DNA from: Photobacterium angustum
Lineage (GTDB): Bacteria; Pseudomonadota; Gammaproteobacteria; Enterobacterales; Vibrionaceae
DNA: 64,000 bases
Direction of reading: 5' to 3'
Assembly (NCBI RefSeq): GCF_003026365.1
Contig: NZ_PYOM01000002.1
Span: 124,001 to 188,000 of the forward strand
The notes beneath the pieces are model-generated. The model made no database searches. It had not been told where the DNA came from and worked only from the letters and a program-made list of their open reading frames with translations. Every line of letters begins with the position of its first letter. The first letter of the stretch is position 1. Below, one piece after another: positions 1 to 8,538 of the stretch. The position numbers and the translations under genes are program-made.

Positions 1-545
1 AGTTGTGCAGCCCATGCTTTGATCATTTCTGGATCAGTAACATATTTTTTAAAATCATAACGGCGAAGAACCTGTCTTAGTTGCGTATCATTTTGATGTT
101 TTAAACCATATTCATCGGCACGCGCCATTGAACCAAGTAACCCAACGCCTAAATATACATATTCTGGCATCGTTTGAGTCGCTTTATATCGAATTTGGCT
201 ACGCTCTTTAGGGGATGTTTTATAATTTGCTAAACGCGTTAAGCTGTATTGCTGTACTTGTTCAGGTGTAACCACTTCTGTCGAATAGCGATTTAAATTA
301 CTCACTACACGCGCCATATCCATCCATATCGCTGCTGCGTATTTAGGATCTAACGACTGCCGATACATACGTAAGCCATAATGCCCTGCGGTATAGGCTG
401 GAAATGTATATAACCGAGGCTCAAAGGTTTGGCGGATCTGATTAGCACTTTGTTGATATGTCGGATTAAGCTGTAAACTATTTGCAGCAATAGACCAACA
501 AAATAAAAGACAGAAAAACCAGTAGCGGCTAAGTACTAAACGCAT
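1..545 (-). CDS. Exported protein of unknown function, C-terminus cut by window edge (DUF3541-like)
   Basis: This reading frame begins at an ATG on the minus strand at 545 and is still open at the window edge, giving about 181 residues of an incomplete protein. The first 20 or so residues (basic start, then FFCLLFCWSIAANS) look like a signal peptide, so the protein is probably exported. The mature part is rich in Tyr, Arg and Gln with no catalytic motif I recognise. The general appearance recalls the DUF3541 proteins of Vibrionaceae, but that is a memory-based impression and not a computed match. A 120-base AT-rich gap separates it from the next gene downstream on the same strand. Function is unknown. 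Confidence 0.6.
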   Translation of the reverse strand, partial: MRLVLSRYWFFCLLFCWSIAANSLQLNPTYQQSANQIRQTFEPRLYTFPAYTAGHYGLRMYRQSLDPKYAAAIWMDMARVVSNLNRYSTEVVTPEQVQQYSLTRLANYKTSPKERSQIRYKATQTMPEYVYLGVGLLGSMARADEYGLKHQNDTQLRQVLRRYDFKKYVTDPEMIKAWAAQ

Positions 546-665
546 AATGACTCCCCCCGAAAAATAACGAGGGTGAAGAGTAACATTAGCTATTACTATC
601 TCTGTTAACTTTTATCTATAAGTAATTGTTATAATATAAATATGCCAACATGATCACATCGTCAT

Positions 666-1805
666 TTAGTCCGCAATATTAATATCAGCCCACACCATTC
701 GATGATCTGATCCTGCAGAAGGCTTTTCTCTACCTTTACAATCTAAAATAAGTTCACGTAATGAATCATGTTTATCCGGCCAAAAAACCCCTGTTTTTAT
801 CACATCTAAATTTTTTGACGGCAACACATAATCTAACCGTAACCCAGCTAAATGCGTCCACTCATTTTTTCGACCAGTCCGCTTTTGCCAAGGATAATAA
901 TGCCTTGCACCTTCACTTTTAGGCGTCTGCTTACCACTACTAACCGTTGTATTTATTTTATCGAGTTTCAATAGCCGTTTAATCGCAGCTTTAAATCCGT
1001 CACCATCATCTATATCGGCATTTAAATCCCCCATTACAATAAAGGCATCATCAGGTTTTAATCCACCAACTTGATCATTATCATCAACTAAATAGGATTC
1101 ATCATTAATGATGTCGATTAAGAACTGGATTTCATCATGATTACGTTTTGCATTTCGACGTTCGCTGCCGTCAAACACTGGAGGGGTTGGATGACAGCAC
1201 AGTAAATTAATTTCTTTATCTTCAACAACAATAGGCACAACAACATGATTTTTAGAAGATAAACGTAATATATGCTGAGCTTCTTTTGAATAATAATCGA
1301 CAGGCATTAAATTATTCGGCATATCCTTCCAAAGAAAGTGCTGCCACGTTCGAATATTCTCTTGCTGTAAAGGATATTTAGATAAAATAACAAAGCCAAA
1401 ATGACCATGAAATTCACCGTAGCCTTGAGCATCTTCTGGTAACGTGCATACACCATCACCGTTTAGATCTATTTCGGTTATTAGGCCAGTATTGGATGAA
1501 GGGCAATAACGATAAGGGTAATCAATCGCAGACTGCTGATATTGAGAATGAGATAAATAATGCTGACAAAAATTATCAAGGCTGCCATCATCGCCCCCAT
1601 TACCTGGATGATCAAATTCACACAGTAACAAAACATCAGCATTAACATATTGAATAATAGCCGCGAGTCGCTGAAACCTTTTATGAGTTAAACCCGATGT
1701 TTGCTGAAAAATGCGCCCTTGTTCTGGCTCAGACATCGCGACATTAAATATTGCCACACGCAAGGATTGTTTAGTTTCTAAAACGGTTGCTAAAAATTCT
1801 GCCAC
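666..1805 (-). CDS. Endonuclease/exonuclease/phosphatase (EEP) family hydrolase
   Basis: This 379-residue protein has the order of motifs of the EEP fold, which hydrolyses phosphodiester or phosphomonoester bonds with a divalent metal. It has LRVAIFNVA near residue 15, a metal-binding Glu in LLCEFD at residue 63, a His in CCHPTPP near 205, the GDLNAD motif at 259-264 and the terminal catalytic SDH at 366-368. An insertion at 113-124 (DLNGDGVCTLPE) has exactly the spacing of an EF-hand calcium loop, and a similar insert is known in a secreted EEP subgroup. No signal peptide is visible at this start, so the location is uncertain. The substrate (nucleic acid, phytate or lipid phosphate) cannot be told from sequence. 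It stands alone between two short gaps. Confidence 0.85.
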   Translation of the reverse strand: MAEFLATVLETKQSLRVAIFNVAMSEPEQGRIFQQTSGLTHKRFQRLAAIIQYVNADVLLLCEFDHPGNGGDDGSLDNFCQHYLSHSQYQQSAIDYPYRYCPSSNTGLITEIDLNGDGVCTLPEDAQGYGEFHGHFGFVILSKYPLQQENIRTWQHFLWKDMPNNLMPVDYYSKEAQHILRLSSKNHVVVPIVVEDKEINLLCCHPTPPVFDGSERRNAKRNHDEIQFLIDIINDESYLVDDNDQVGGLKPDDAFIVMGDLNADIDDGDGFKAAIKRLLKLDKINTTVSSGKQTPKSEGARHYYPWQKRTGRKNEWTHLAGLRLDYVLPSKNLDVIKTGVFWPDKHDSLRELILDCKGREKPSAGSDHRMVWADINIAD

Positions 1806-1909
1806 ACGTTATCTCGTTATCAATTAATTGAAAACGGCATTGTAAACATCAAACCCATGTTTACAAATACAAACCACGTAACTTTATTTTTCTAAATATA
1901 AAACATTAT

Positions 1910-2401
1910 TTAAGATGGCTTAACCAATGTATCTATTGCTAACCGAATTTGTTTTGCATCATATCCAGCTTGATGCCTCATCGCCCCTAAGTTATCTAAA
2001 GCCAATTTAAACTGTACCTGACCAAGTCCCTTTTGATGTTTCAACCAATGGCTTACTTCTGTAAGAACAAAAGATGGGCGCATATGTGCAGCATGGTATA
2101 AACGACCTAGCCAGAATAGATCCCATTCACTGTCACATAAAACCAAATCATATTGACCTAAAATCATATTTAAATGTTGGCAAACATCCATCACTTGCAT
2201 TCCAGTTTCTTCAATCATTGACCGAGATATCTTATGGATATTGTGTTGAACATCTTTATCCCAATGAGACCAGTTATCTGATGCAGATAAGGGATTAATT
2301 AACATGCTATTGTTTGTTCCATCTGGTAAAGAATACCCAACCTCAATCGGATATGAATGTTCAGATAAACCTGATGCCTCAAAATCAAGTATTGCCCACA
2401 T
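1910..2401 (-). CDS. Small DEDDh-type 3'-5' exonuclease domain protein
   Basis: The 163-residue product is a single RNase T/DnaQ-like exonuclease domain. Motif Exo I is the pair D6/E8 in ILDFEASGL, Exo II is an Asp at 90 or 94 in LCDSEWDLF, and Exo III has the H-x4-D spacing of the DEDDh subclass (H143 and D148 in HQAGYD). Such domains remove nucleotides from 3' ends of DNA or RNA with two metal ions. At 163 residues it is shorter than DnaQ epsilon (about 240) and lacks extra domains, so it is likely a stand-alone nuclease acting in RNA turnover or DNA repair. The gene is monocistronic, with no terminator apparent. Confidence 0.8.
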   Translation of the reverse strand: MWAILDFEASGLSEHSYPIEVGYSLPDGTNNSMLINPLSASDNWSHWDKDVQHNIHKISRSMIEETGMQVMDVCQHLNMILGQYDLVLCDSEWDLFWLGRLYHAAHMRPSFVLTEVSHWLKHQKGLGQVQFKLALDNLGAMRHQAGYDAKQIRLAIDTLVKPS

Positions 2402-2680
2402 TTCACACTCCCTGTCTTTATAACTATGCTGTTAATCATCGACGTCCCTGCAGTGACAACAACCTAACAAATATTTAAAGAATACCTACACCTTATAACT
2501 TTAGACCGTCACTCATAACACAACAAAACTTTCATAGATAAGGATTACTTTTAAGACACACTACACATAAGTAATAAAAGATTTACTTTAATTAATCATT
2601 AGTAAATACAGCGCATCACTGCATTTACCCATCATTTAACGATATAATTACTGACACTGTATTTTGACCTAAAAATAACT

Positions 2681-3211
2681 ATGATTACTTCTCCCACTCC
2701 TCTGATTGGCTTTGCGGGCTTTAGTGGCTCAGGAAAAACAACGTTATTAGAAAAGGTAATCCCGATACTCAAACAACGTGGTATTCGATTAGGTTTAATA
2801 AAACATAGTCATCATGACATTGAACCTGATGTACCAGGTAAAGACTCTTATCGATTACGTCACGCGGGTTGCGGGCAAACATTACTGGCAACAAAATCAC
2901 GCCACATGCTTTATTTTGAATACCCAGAAAATGAACGTAAAGATCCTGAACTCAACGAGTGTTTAGAACAACTCGATCACAGTAAACTCGATCTTGTTTT
3001 AATCGAGGGATTCAGAGAGCAGGCTTTTCCTAAAATAGAAATTCATCGTCCGTCATACAATAAACCCTTATTGTATCCTAACGACCCTTACATTATCGCA
3101 CTTGCTACTGACGCAGATACTCAACTATGTCCGCTACCGCAGCTAGATATCAATGATCCTGAGTCTATTGCGCAATTTATTCTTACTTGGTTAGAAAAAG
3201 ATGATCATTAG
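2681..3211 (+). CDS. mobB: Molybdopterin-guanine dinucleotide biosynthesis adaptor MobB
   Basis: MobB is a GTP-binding partner of MobA, which attaches GMP to molybdopterin to make the MGD cofactor of DMSO-reductase family enzymes. The 176-residue protein has a P-loop GFSGSGKT at 13-20, the downstream segment LIKHSHHDIEPDVPGKDSYR typical of MobB, and an LVLIEGFREQ strand before the C-terminal third. Length matches the family (about 170-175). No mobA lies next to it here. The stop overlaps the proposed start of the NUDIX gene by 11 bases, so the two are probably co-transcribed. A cofactor role fits the TMAO reductase gene 27 kb downstream. Confidence 0.93.
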   Translation: MITSPTPLIGFAGFSGSGKTTLLEKVIPILKQRGIRLGLIKHSHHDIEPDVPGKDSYRLRHAGCGQTLLATKSRHMLYFEYPENERKDPELNECLEQLDHSKLDLVLIEGFREQAFPKIEIHRPSYNKPLLYPNDPYIIALATDADTQLCPLPQLDINDPESIAQFILTWLEKDDH

Positions 3212-3731
3212 AAAGATGGCCAGTATAGATACAGCCCGTTTTTGTCCACAATGTGGCAAATCAAGCTTAACTCGCTCATCTAATAAGCAATTTACTTGTA
3301 GCGAATGTGATTTTACCTATTTTCACAATCCAGCAGCTGCCGTTATGGTCGCACTGTCATATGAAGATGAGTTGCTGGTAGCAATAAGAGGTAGAAATCC
3401 AGGATTAGGGTTATGGGATTTACCCGGCGGATTTGTTGACCCCAATGAATCATTAGAGCAAGCAGTAATACGAGAAATACAGGAAGAACTCAACTTAACG
3501 CTGACTGATTTCACATACCAAGGTTCATTCAGTAATACGTATTGCTACAAAAATATTGAATATAAAACCTGTGATACTTTTTTTAGTCATCAATTATTAG
3601 ATAAACCAACACTAATTGCACAGGATGATGTTGCCGATCTTCTGTGGGTAAAAAAACAAGATATTAAACTAGAAAATTTTGCTTTTCCCTCAACGCAACG
3701 CGCTGTTGAGTTATGGTTGAATAATCACTAA
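3201..3731 (+). CDS. Zinc-ribbon NUDIX hydrolase
   Basis: This protein joins an N-terminal four-cysteine zinc ribbon (C15, C18, C33, C36) to a NUDIX domain. The Nudix box runs from G77 (GGFVDPNE) to about residue 99 (REIQEELNL) with the expected G-x5-E-x7-RE-x2-EE spacing. The family cleaves nucleoside diphosphates linked to another group, and zinc-ribbon members include NADH pyrophosphatase-like and Orf17-like enzymes. The NADH-pyrophosphatase signature SQPWPFPxS is absent, so the substrate is open. The start at 3201 overlaps mobB. An ATG at 3216, five codons inside, is an alternative, and neither has a good ribosome binding site. An imperfect hairpin follows at 3741-3772. Confidence 0.85.
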   Translation: MIIRKMASIDTARFCPQCGKSSLTRSSNKQFTCSECDFTYFHNPAAAVMVALSYEDELLVAIRGRNPGLGLWDLPGGFVDPNESLEQAVIREIQEELNLTLTDFTYQGSFSNTYCYKNIEYKTCDTFFSHQLLDKPTLIAQDDVADLLWVKKQDIKLENFAFPSTQRAVELWLNNH

Positions 3732-3740
3732 ATTAGAAAA

Positions 3741-3772
3741 TAAGAAGTATCAACATCTATTGATACTTCTTA
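3741..3772. terminator. Hairpin between convergent NUDIX and LprI/META genes
   Basis: A 12-base-pair inverted repeat (TAAGAAGTATCA and its complement) with an 8-base loop lies between two convergent genes. The T-tract is weak on both strands, so a termination role is probable but not certain. Confidence 0.5.
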
Positions 3773-3790
3773 TCAATAAGTTACAAAATA

Positions 3791-5023
3791 TTATTGATTA
3801 TACGAGGATGGCTCTTTGGAGAAGATCATGACACCCAACTGGCCATTTACTTGATATGAAAGCGCTAATTTACCCGCGAAATAAGTAAATTGATTCACCC
3901 CACCTAATTGCTCTAAATATCGTTGTTGCTGCTCTGCGGCTAAAGGATTATCACACTGTTTTTCAGTCACCGAAGTATGCTGCTTTAATACATTAATAAA
4001 GCCCGGACGCGGCTCTGATTTAACGGTAACCGTATAATTATTACAGGCAACTGAACCAGTAAAATGTCCATTAATATAACGTAATCGGATATCGTTCTCG
4101 GCACTCACCGGGTCGCCATAACGCCAGCTTTCTAGTCTCCATTCAGTATTAGATAAAATATCTGGCGTTAAGCGAACAATTTTTCGTGTATTCGGCTCTT
4201 CTATTAATTGATTATTACTATCTAAATGCCAGACATGCTGCACAACATCACCAGGACAACAAGCTGAATCGTTTTTACCCGGCTGAATAACATCTAAAAT
4301 AATTTTCTTATTCATTATTTTTAGATCTTTAACTCGAAAACGGTCGCCGACAAATTGAGTCGCAATATTTTTTAAATGGCCACTTTCTTTATCAACAACC
4401 GCTATGTACAAATATTGCCCTGTTCCGCCTGGTGAATAGTTTAATAAAACTACGGCCATCTTTTTATTATTTTCCGTCAGTGATCCAACGGCTTTGATAT
4501 CATCAAGAAGTATGACTTGTGGCATGACTGAACCACCTGGTTGATACGGTTCACCGGCCCATAAACCATGCTGTAATTTAATCGGCGTGCCAATATCTTC
4601 TATGCCGCTATAGCGAGCATCTTTTAAGTCATGAAAACTATAGGTTGCGAGTGGTGGAAGAATGGTGTCATTAATAGCAGTAAGATTATCTAAGCGAGAG
4701 TCATAAGTTGACACTAAGCAACGTTGAACATCAGGTTGATCTAAGCAACCTGTCCTTGATTCTAACCAGTTTTTCTGTGTTTCTTTTATCACAGAAGCTT
4801 CGCTTACCATCGACTGAGTTAGCACTTGCTGATACATATCTGACATTTGCTTGTGTAACAGTGCTAATTTAGGATCTTTACAAATTAACTGATCAATATT
4901 AGAGGTCGCGGAATGGCAGTATGAGCCATCATTATTTGCTGCCATCAGCGTTGTACTGAATGTCGCGATAGCTCCTACAAATAAGAGCACCAAACATCTC
5001 ATCTTCATTCCTTTATTTTCCAC
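3791..5023 (-). CDS. Exported LprI-like (DUF1311) plus META-domain protein
   Basis: The 410-residue product has a signal peptide (hydrophobic stretch ending TTLMAAN near residue 29), so it acts in the periplasm or envelope. Residues about 33-110 form a lysozyme-inhibitor LprI N-terminal (DUF1311) module, with Cys-rich spacing, YQQVL and the pattern NWLESRTGCLDQPDVQRCL. The C-terminal part, from about residue 290, resembles the META/HslJ domain (SNTEWRLESW, then GSVACNNYTV). The middle section is a beta-rich region I do not recognise. Each half is known from envelope-stress or heat-shock proteins, but the exact task of this combination is unknown. ATGs at codons 5 and 7 are possible alternative starts. 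The gene is divergent from ynjE. Confidence 0.75.
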   Translation of the reverse strand: MENKGMKMRCLVLLFVGAIATFSTTLMAANNDGSYCHSATSNIDQLICKDPKLALLHKQMSDMYQQVLTQSMVSEASVIKETQKNWLESRTGCLDQPDVQRCLVSTYDSRLDNLTAINDTILPPLATYSFHDLKDARYSGIEDIGTPIKLQHGLWAGEPYQPGGSVMPQVILLDDIKAVGSLTENNKKMAVVLLNYSPGGTGQYLYIAVVDKESGHLKNIATQFVGDRFRVKDLKIMNKKIILDVIQPGKNDSACCPGDVVQHVWHLDSNNQLIEEPNTRKIVRLTPDILSNTEWRLESWRYGDPVSAENDIRLRYINGHFTGSVACNNYTVTVKSEPRPGFINVLKQHTSVTEKQCDNPLAAEQQQRYLEQLGGVNQFTYFAGKLALSYQVNGQLGVMIFSKEPSSYNQ

Positions 5024-5341
5024 TTACCATTAGAATATAAACAGTTACTGGAATAATTCGACCAGCGTTTTATTAATTAGTTCCCACCCCCTATAAGTTA
5101 CTGAACAGGTAAGAATGACAAAACGTTTTATCACCTAGTCAAATAATCCCTTTATTCGACTTATATTAAAATATGGAGATATGTATTCTCTTTTCTTTAC
5201 TTTCAATTACTTTTTCAACCAAATATATCTATTTTTGTAGCAATAGTTCATCATTTAATTAATCACCATCAATTGTATTACAAATAATTTTCATTAGAAT
5301 GCTGTCTCGTTTGCCTTAATGGCAGATCAAACAGGTTCTAT
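5024..5341. other. AT-rich divergent intergenic region
   Basis: This 318-base gap separates the divergent META-domain gene and ynjE and must hold both promoters. It is very AT-rich. I see no coding frame, RNA gene or convincing operator in it. Confidence 0.5.
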
Positions 5342-6658
5342 ATGCGCTCTTTAACTCAAATTTTTATTACATGCCTTTTTGTGATTAGCATGCCATGTTT
5401 AGCGGCGGCAAGCACTGTCACACCTCCTATTCAAACCTTTGAGCAACTAGCACAAGCTCAACAGACGAAACAAACAATACAAATTATTGATTGTCGAGAC
5501 AGCAATTACTTCAACGGTTGGCCAAATGGAGATGCTACCCGAGGTGGTCATATCCCTAATGCCGTCAATATTGATAGTCAATGGCTCACTCTTTTAACAC
5601 CGGCTCAGATGACAAGCTTACTTAAAAATCGTCAACTATCTCAGAAAGTACCAACCGTCCTGTATGGTGATAAAACCTCAACGGCGGCAATGAGTGACGC
5701 ACTCAAACAACAAGGTTTTAGTTTTACATCTACAATTAATCAGCCCGTTACTGACTATGTAGGCAAACTTAAAACACTAAAAAACTTTAAACACTTAGTA
5801 TCTGCACAATGGTTAGATCAGCTAATCAATCACCAACAACCATTGTACGCACCACAGTACGGTTATAAGATTGTTGAAGTTGAATGGGGGCCACCATCCA
5901 CATATTTGCTTTCACATATCCCCAGCTCGCTATACGTAAATACTAATGATATTGAAAGCAAACCATGGTGGAATAAAGTCAGTGATAATGATCTTAAAAA
6001 AGTCATTACTGATTTAGGTATTCGTTATAACACCACAGTTATTGTTTATGCTCGCAATAATATGTCAGCAGCACGCTTTGCTAACTTTCTAATGTATGCT
6101 GGCGTTGAGGATGTACGACTACTCAATGGTGGCTGGAATGCGTGGGAAAACGCGCATTACCCTACCCAGGCTTTCATTAATGAAAACCATGACGACGTAA
6201 GTTTTGGTAAAACGATTCCAGCAAACCCTCAATACCTGACGGATCTCCAGCAAGCAAAAACAATACTAAAAGAACCCCAAACTACCCATTCACTCGTGAG
6301 TATTCGTACTTGGCAAGAGTATATTGGAAAAACCAGTGGCTATGATTACATCAAGCCTAAAGGTCGTATCGAAGGGGCAAAATGGGGACACGCTGGTAGT
6401 GACTCTTACCATATGCAAGATTTTAATAACCCTGATGGCACAATGAAAAGTGGTTACCTCATCGCGAAACAATGGGCGAAATGGAATATTAAACCAAATC
6501 AAAAAGTCGCTTTTTTCTGTGGTACTGGTTGGCGAGCATCTGAGGCATTTTTCTATGCTTATGTTATGGGATGGAAAGATATCAGTGTCTTTGATGGCGG
6601 GTGGTATCAATGGAGCGCAGATAAAAACAATCCTATCGCTGAAGGCGTACCTAAATAA
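5342..6658 (+). CDS. ynjE: Periplasmic three-domain rhodanese-like sulfurtransferase, YnjE type
   Basis: The 438-residue protein starts with a signal peptide (to about residue 24) and contains three rhodanese-like domains, the same architecture and length as E. coli YnjE. Only the third domain keeps the catalytic cysteine loop, C393 in FCGTGWRAS. In domain two the loop reads VYARNNMSAAR with Ala in the Cys position, and in domain one VLYGDKTST also lacks Cys, so these domains are structural. Rhodaneses carry sulfur as a persulfide, and YnjE has been connected with sulfur supply in molybdenum cofactor metabolism in E. coli. mobB is 2 kb upstream, which fits but does not prove a shared role. 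A hairpin follows the gene. Confidence 0.85.
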   Translation: MRSLTQIFITCLFVISMPCLAAASTVTPPIQTFEQLAQAQQTKQTIQIIDCRDSNYFNGWPNGDATRGGHIPNAVNIDSQWLTLLTPAQMTSLLKNRQLSQKVPTVLYGDKTSTAAMSDALKQQGFSFTSTINQPVTDYVGKLKTLKNFKHLVSAQWLDQLINHQQPLYAPQYGYKIVEVEWGPPSTYLLSHIPSSLYVNTNDIESKPWWNKVSDNDLKKVITDLGIRYNTTVIVYARNNMSAARFANFLMYAGVEDVRLLNGGWNAWENAHYPTQAFINENHDDVSFGKTIPANPQYLTDLQQAKTILKEPQTTHSLVSIRTWQEYIGKTSGYDYIKPKGRIEGAKWGHAGSDSYHMQDFNNPDGTMKSGYLIAKQWAKWNIKPNQKVAFFCGTGWRASEAFFYAYVMGWKDISVFDGGWYQWSADKNNPIAEGVPK

Positions 6659-6693
6659 CATTGTTAAAGCTCTAACATAAAAAACTCGGTCAT

Positions 6694-6718
6694 AAACGGT
6701 AGCCCTTAGCTGCCGTTT
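6694..6718 (+). terminator. Probable terminator after ynjE
   Basis: A 10-base stem (AAACGGTAGC pairing with GCTGCCGTTT, one G-T wobble) with a 5-base loop lies 35 bases after the ynjE stop. The T-rich tail is short and interrupted. Confidence 0.55.
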
Positions 6719-6892
6719 ACTTCTTCAAGCTTTAATGATCGTCACAAGGTTAAAAATAATTTATTTAAAGAACAAAGAGCTAACATTCCCCTGACCGAAA
6801 AATAACCATATCCTAACAGCCATTACGTTGAATGACATCTAACCACCTATTAACCTTGCACACCTTAAATGAACCTAAGTTGTGGAGGCCAT

Positions 6893-7111
6893 ATGTCAAC
6901 GTTTACTATCGCTCCCGTATATTTAGTAAATAACAACGCGAAAAAAATGCGTTATGCGCAAGCCGAAATACCGCCGACCCAACCTAGGGTTAACCAAGAA
7001 AACTCAGAGAAAAAAGCCTCTACTATTACGACTTTCAGTGGTTACGATAATCGTGGAGAAATACAGCCAAAAGCGTCAACTAAAGGCTGTACGATCAATA
7101 TTAACGTTTAA
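6893..7111 (+). CDS. Small protein of unknown function
   Basis: A 72-codon frame starts at an ATG with a good Shine-Dalgarno sequence (GGAGG at 6884-6888, 4 bases away). That start is preferred over the in-frame ATG at 6869, which has none. The product begins MSTFTIAPVYLVNNNAKKMR and is polar, with a Pro/Gln-rich middle and a hydrophilic C-terminus ending TININV. It has no signal peptide, membrane segment or motif I recognise. Its stop overlaps the stop of the convergent peptidase gene by 11 bases, so the two transcripts would be complementary at their ends. The ribosome binding site is the main evidence that it is real. Confidence 0.5.
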   Translation: MSTFTIAPVYLVNNNAKKMRYAQAEIPPTQPRVNQENSEKKASTITTFSGYDNRGEIQPKASTKGCTININV

Positions 7112-8021
7112 CACAAATCTCTGAACGCAAAGGGACTTGCTCGATCTGCGCCATAACCTTACTTGGATTCGCCAGATACGCTTTACTTATCGAAGACACA
7201 CCCAGCTTATGTTTCAAGTAATTAGTGTAATCATTAAACTTATACTGGCTATACGCTTTGGGATACATACGACTACAACTGTTATACCACTCAACATAAC
7301 GTTTAAAGAACAATGTTGCTTGCTGTGCCGTCATCTTCGACATCATTACTGCCATATCTTTAGATAATTGGAAATGCTGATAATCAATTGGCGAATTCCA
7401 AAAACCGCCCCAGTATAAAAAGCCATTACGTGCAAATATATCTACGACTGTTTCAGCCATCCCTTTTCTATCTGGTTTACCATAACGATAGATTTCACGG
7501 TTAGCGTATTTTGTACCTTCTACGGGGCTATATTTTGCCTGACCTGCGCTCGCAAAAGTCACAAATGGATTCTGCACCGGATTTAAATCAATCGCAGCAC
7601 CATAGGCGTGAAGCGATAAACTACTCGTCCCTTCTACTGGGCGATAATTAAAAGCAGAAGTATTGTTATCTGTCATCGATGTCGTGTCATCACCACGATA
7701 TTTTTCAATCGGAACTGCTTTATGAATTGGAAAGCCTTGTTGATATAATTCATCGAAAATTTTGCCCACATAAGGCGCTGTAGCATCCATCACAATAATT
7801 TGACCATTAGTGTGGATACGATTAGAAAAATCACGATATTTAAATGTCACTTTTTTCAATCGTTGGCACTGTACAGGTGCCGAGCTCGACATCACACCAA
7901 CTTTTGACATTGCCTGACATTCAGCTGTTGTTATCGGTGCAACAGTTGCAGCTAATACACTGCCACTAAAACAGCTAAAACTAATCACTATACCTAGCGT
8001 AATAAATTGTTTATTCATCAT
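7101..8021 (-). CDS. Exported M15-family peptidase (D-Ala-D-Ala carboxypeptidase/endolysin-like)
   Basis: The 306-residue protein has a signal peptide (cut near VLAA, residue 24) and a zinc peptidase core of the M15 type. Metal ligands can be seen as H138 and D145 in SLHAYGAAID and H216 in DYQHFQ, with the GGFW segment before the last His as in M15C endolysin-like enzymes. Members cut peptide cross-links or D-Ala ends of peptidoglycan in the periplasm. Two features are unusual: a Cys pair near the mature N-terminus (C35, C52) and a 70-residue C-terminal tail beyond the zinc site. The gene is convergent with the small gene at 6893 and overlaps its last codons. Confidence 0.82.
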   Translation of the reverse strand: MMNKQFITLGIVISFSCFSGSVLAATVAPITTAECQAMSKVGVMSSSAPVQCQRLKKVTFKYRDFSNRIHTNGQIIVMDATAPYVGKIFDELYQQGFPIHKAVPIEKYRGDDTTSMTDNNTSAFNYRPVEGTSSLSLHAYGAAIDLNPVQNPFVTFASAGQAKYSPVEGTKYANREIYRYGKPDRKGMAETVVDIFARNGFLYWGGFWNSPIDYQHFQLSKDMAVMMSKMTAQQATLFFKRYVEWYNSCSRMYPKAYSQYKFNDYTNYLKHKLGVSSISKAYLANPSKVMAQIEQVPLRSEICVKR

Positions 8022-8088
8022 CCCTTCTCATCAATCAGGCAAGAAAAAGACGCGTCATTGCGCGCCTTGTTTATAGTAATGCTTTATA

Positions 8089-8538
8089 TTAAAAACTAAT
8101 TGGCTTACGACCAGTCGCTGTATCTGGCTTCACATCAGCAGCTTTGTTAGCCGCTTTTTTCGTAACAGAACGATTACCGGCCACATTCGGCTTGTTAGCA
8201 TTCTTTTTCTTATCGACAGCTTTATTGTTTTTTTTGGGAATCGCTTTCGGAGATGCTTTTGATTTTGACTCTTCAACACGAGTCACTTTTTCTTGTACTG
8301 GTTGGTCACACAGTACAACGTAAAACTCACCATTAAACTCAATCACATCGCCATCATATATCTTGCAACGTTTACGCAATTCAAGCTCACCGTTTACTGC
8401 AACATAACCTTCAGAAATGGCATATTTTGCTTCACCGCCACCACTTACTAAGTTGGCTATCTTTAGCACTTTATATAATTCGATAGGTTGAGTTGAGACT
8501 TCAACACCAATTGCTTCAACTTCAATTTCTTCAGACAT
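8089..8538 (-). CDS. S4-domain RNA-binding protein, YbcJ-like, with lysine-rich tail
   Basis: Residues about 15-75 form an S4 RNA-binding domain of the YbcJ type (LYKVLKIANLVSGGGEAKYA, then VAVNGELELRKRCKI). E. coli YbcJ is about 70 residues, so the remaining 75 residues are an added tail. This tail is highly basic and low in complexity, with repeated Lys, Ala and Asn (KKNNKAVDKKKNANK), and is probably unstructured and able to bind nucleic acid. The role is probably ribosome- or RNA-associated, but no substrate is known. The gene is divergent from the EF-G gene, which could be chance. Confidence 0.8.
   Translation of the reverse strand: MSEEIEVEAIGVEVSTQPIELYKVLKIANLVSGGGEAKYAISEGYVAVNGELELRKRCKIYDGDVIEFNGEFYVVLCDQPVQEKVTRVEESKSKASPKAIPKKNNKAVDKKKNANKPNVAGNRSVTKKAANKAADVKPDTATGRKPISF

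Noticed and set aside
6450..6680. Frame overlapping the 3' end of ynjE on the same strand
   Set aside because: It lies in another frame of a well-supported gene and shows no independent motif.
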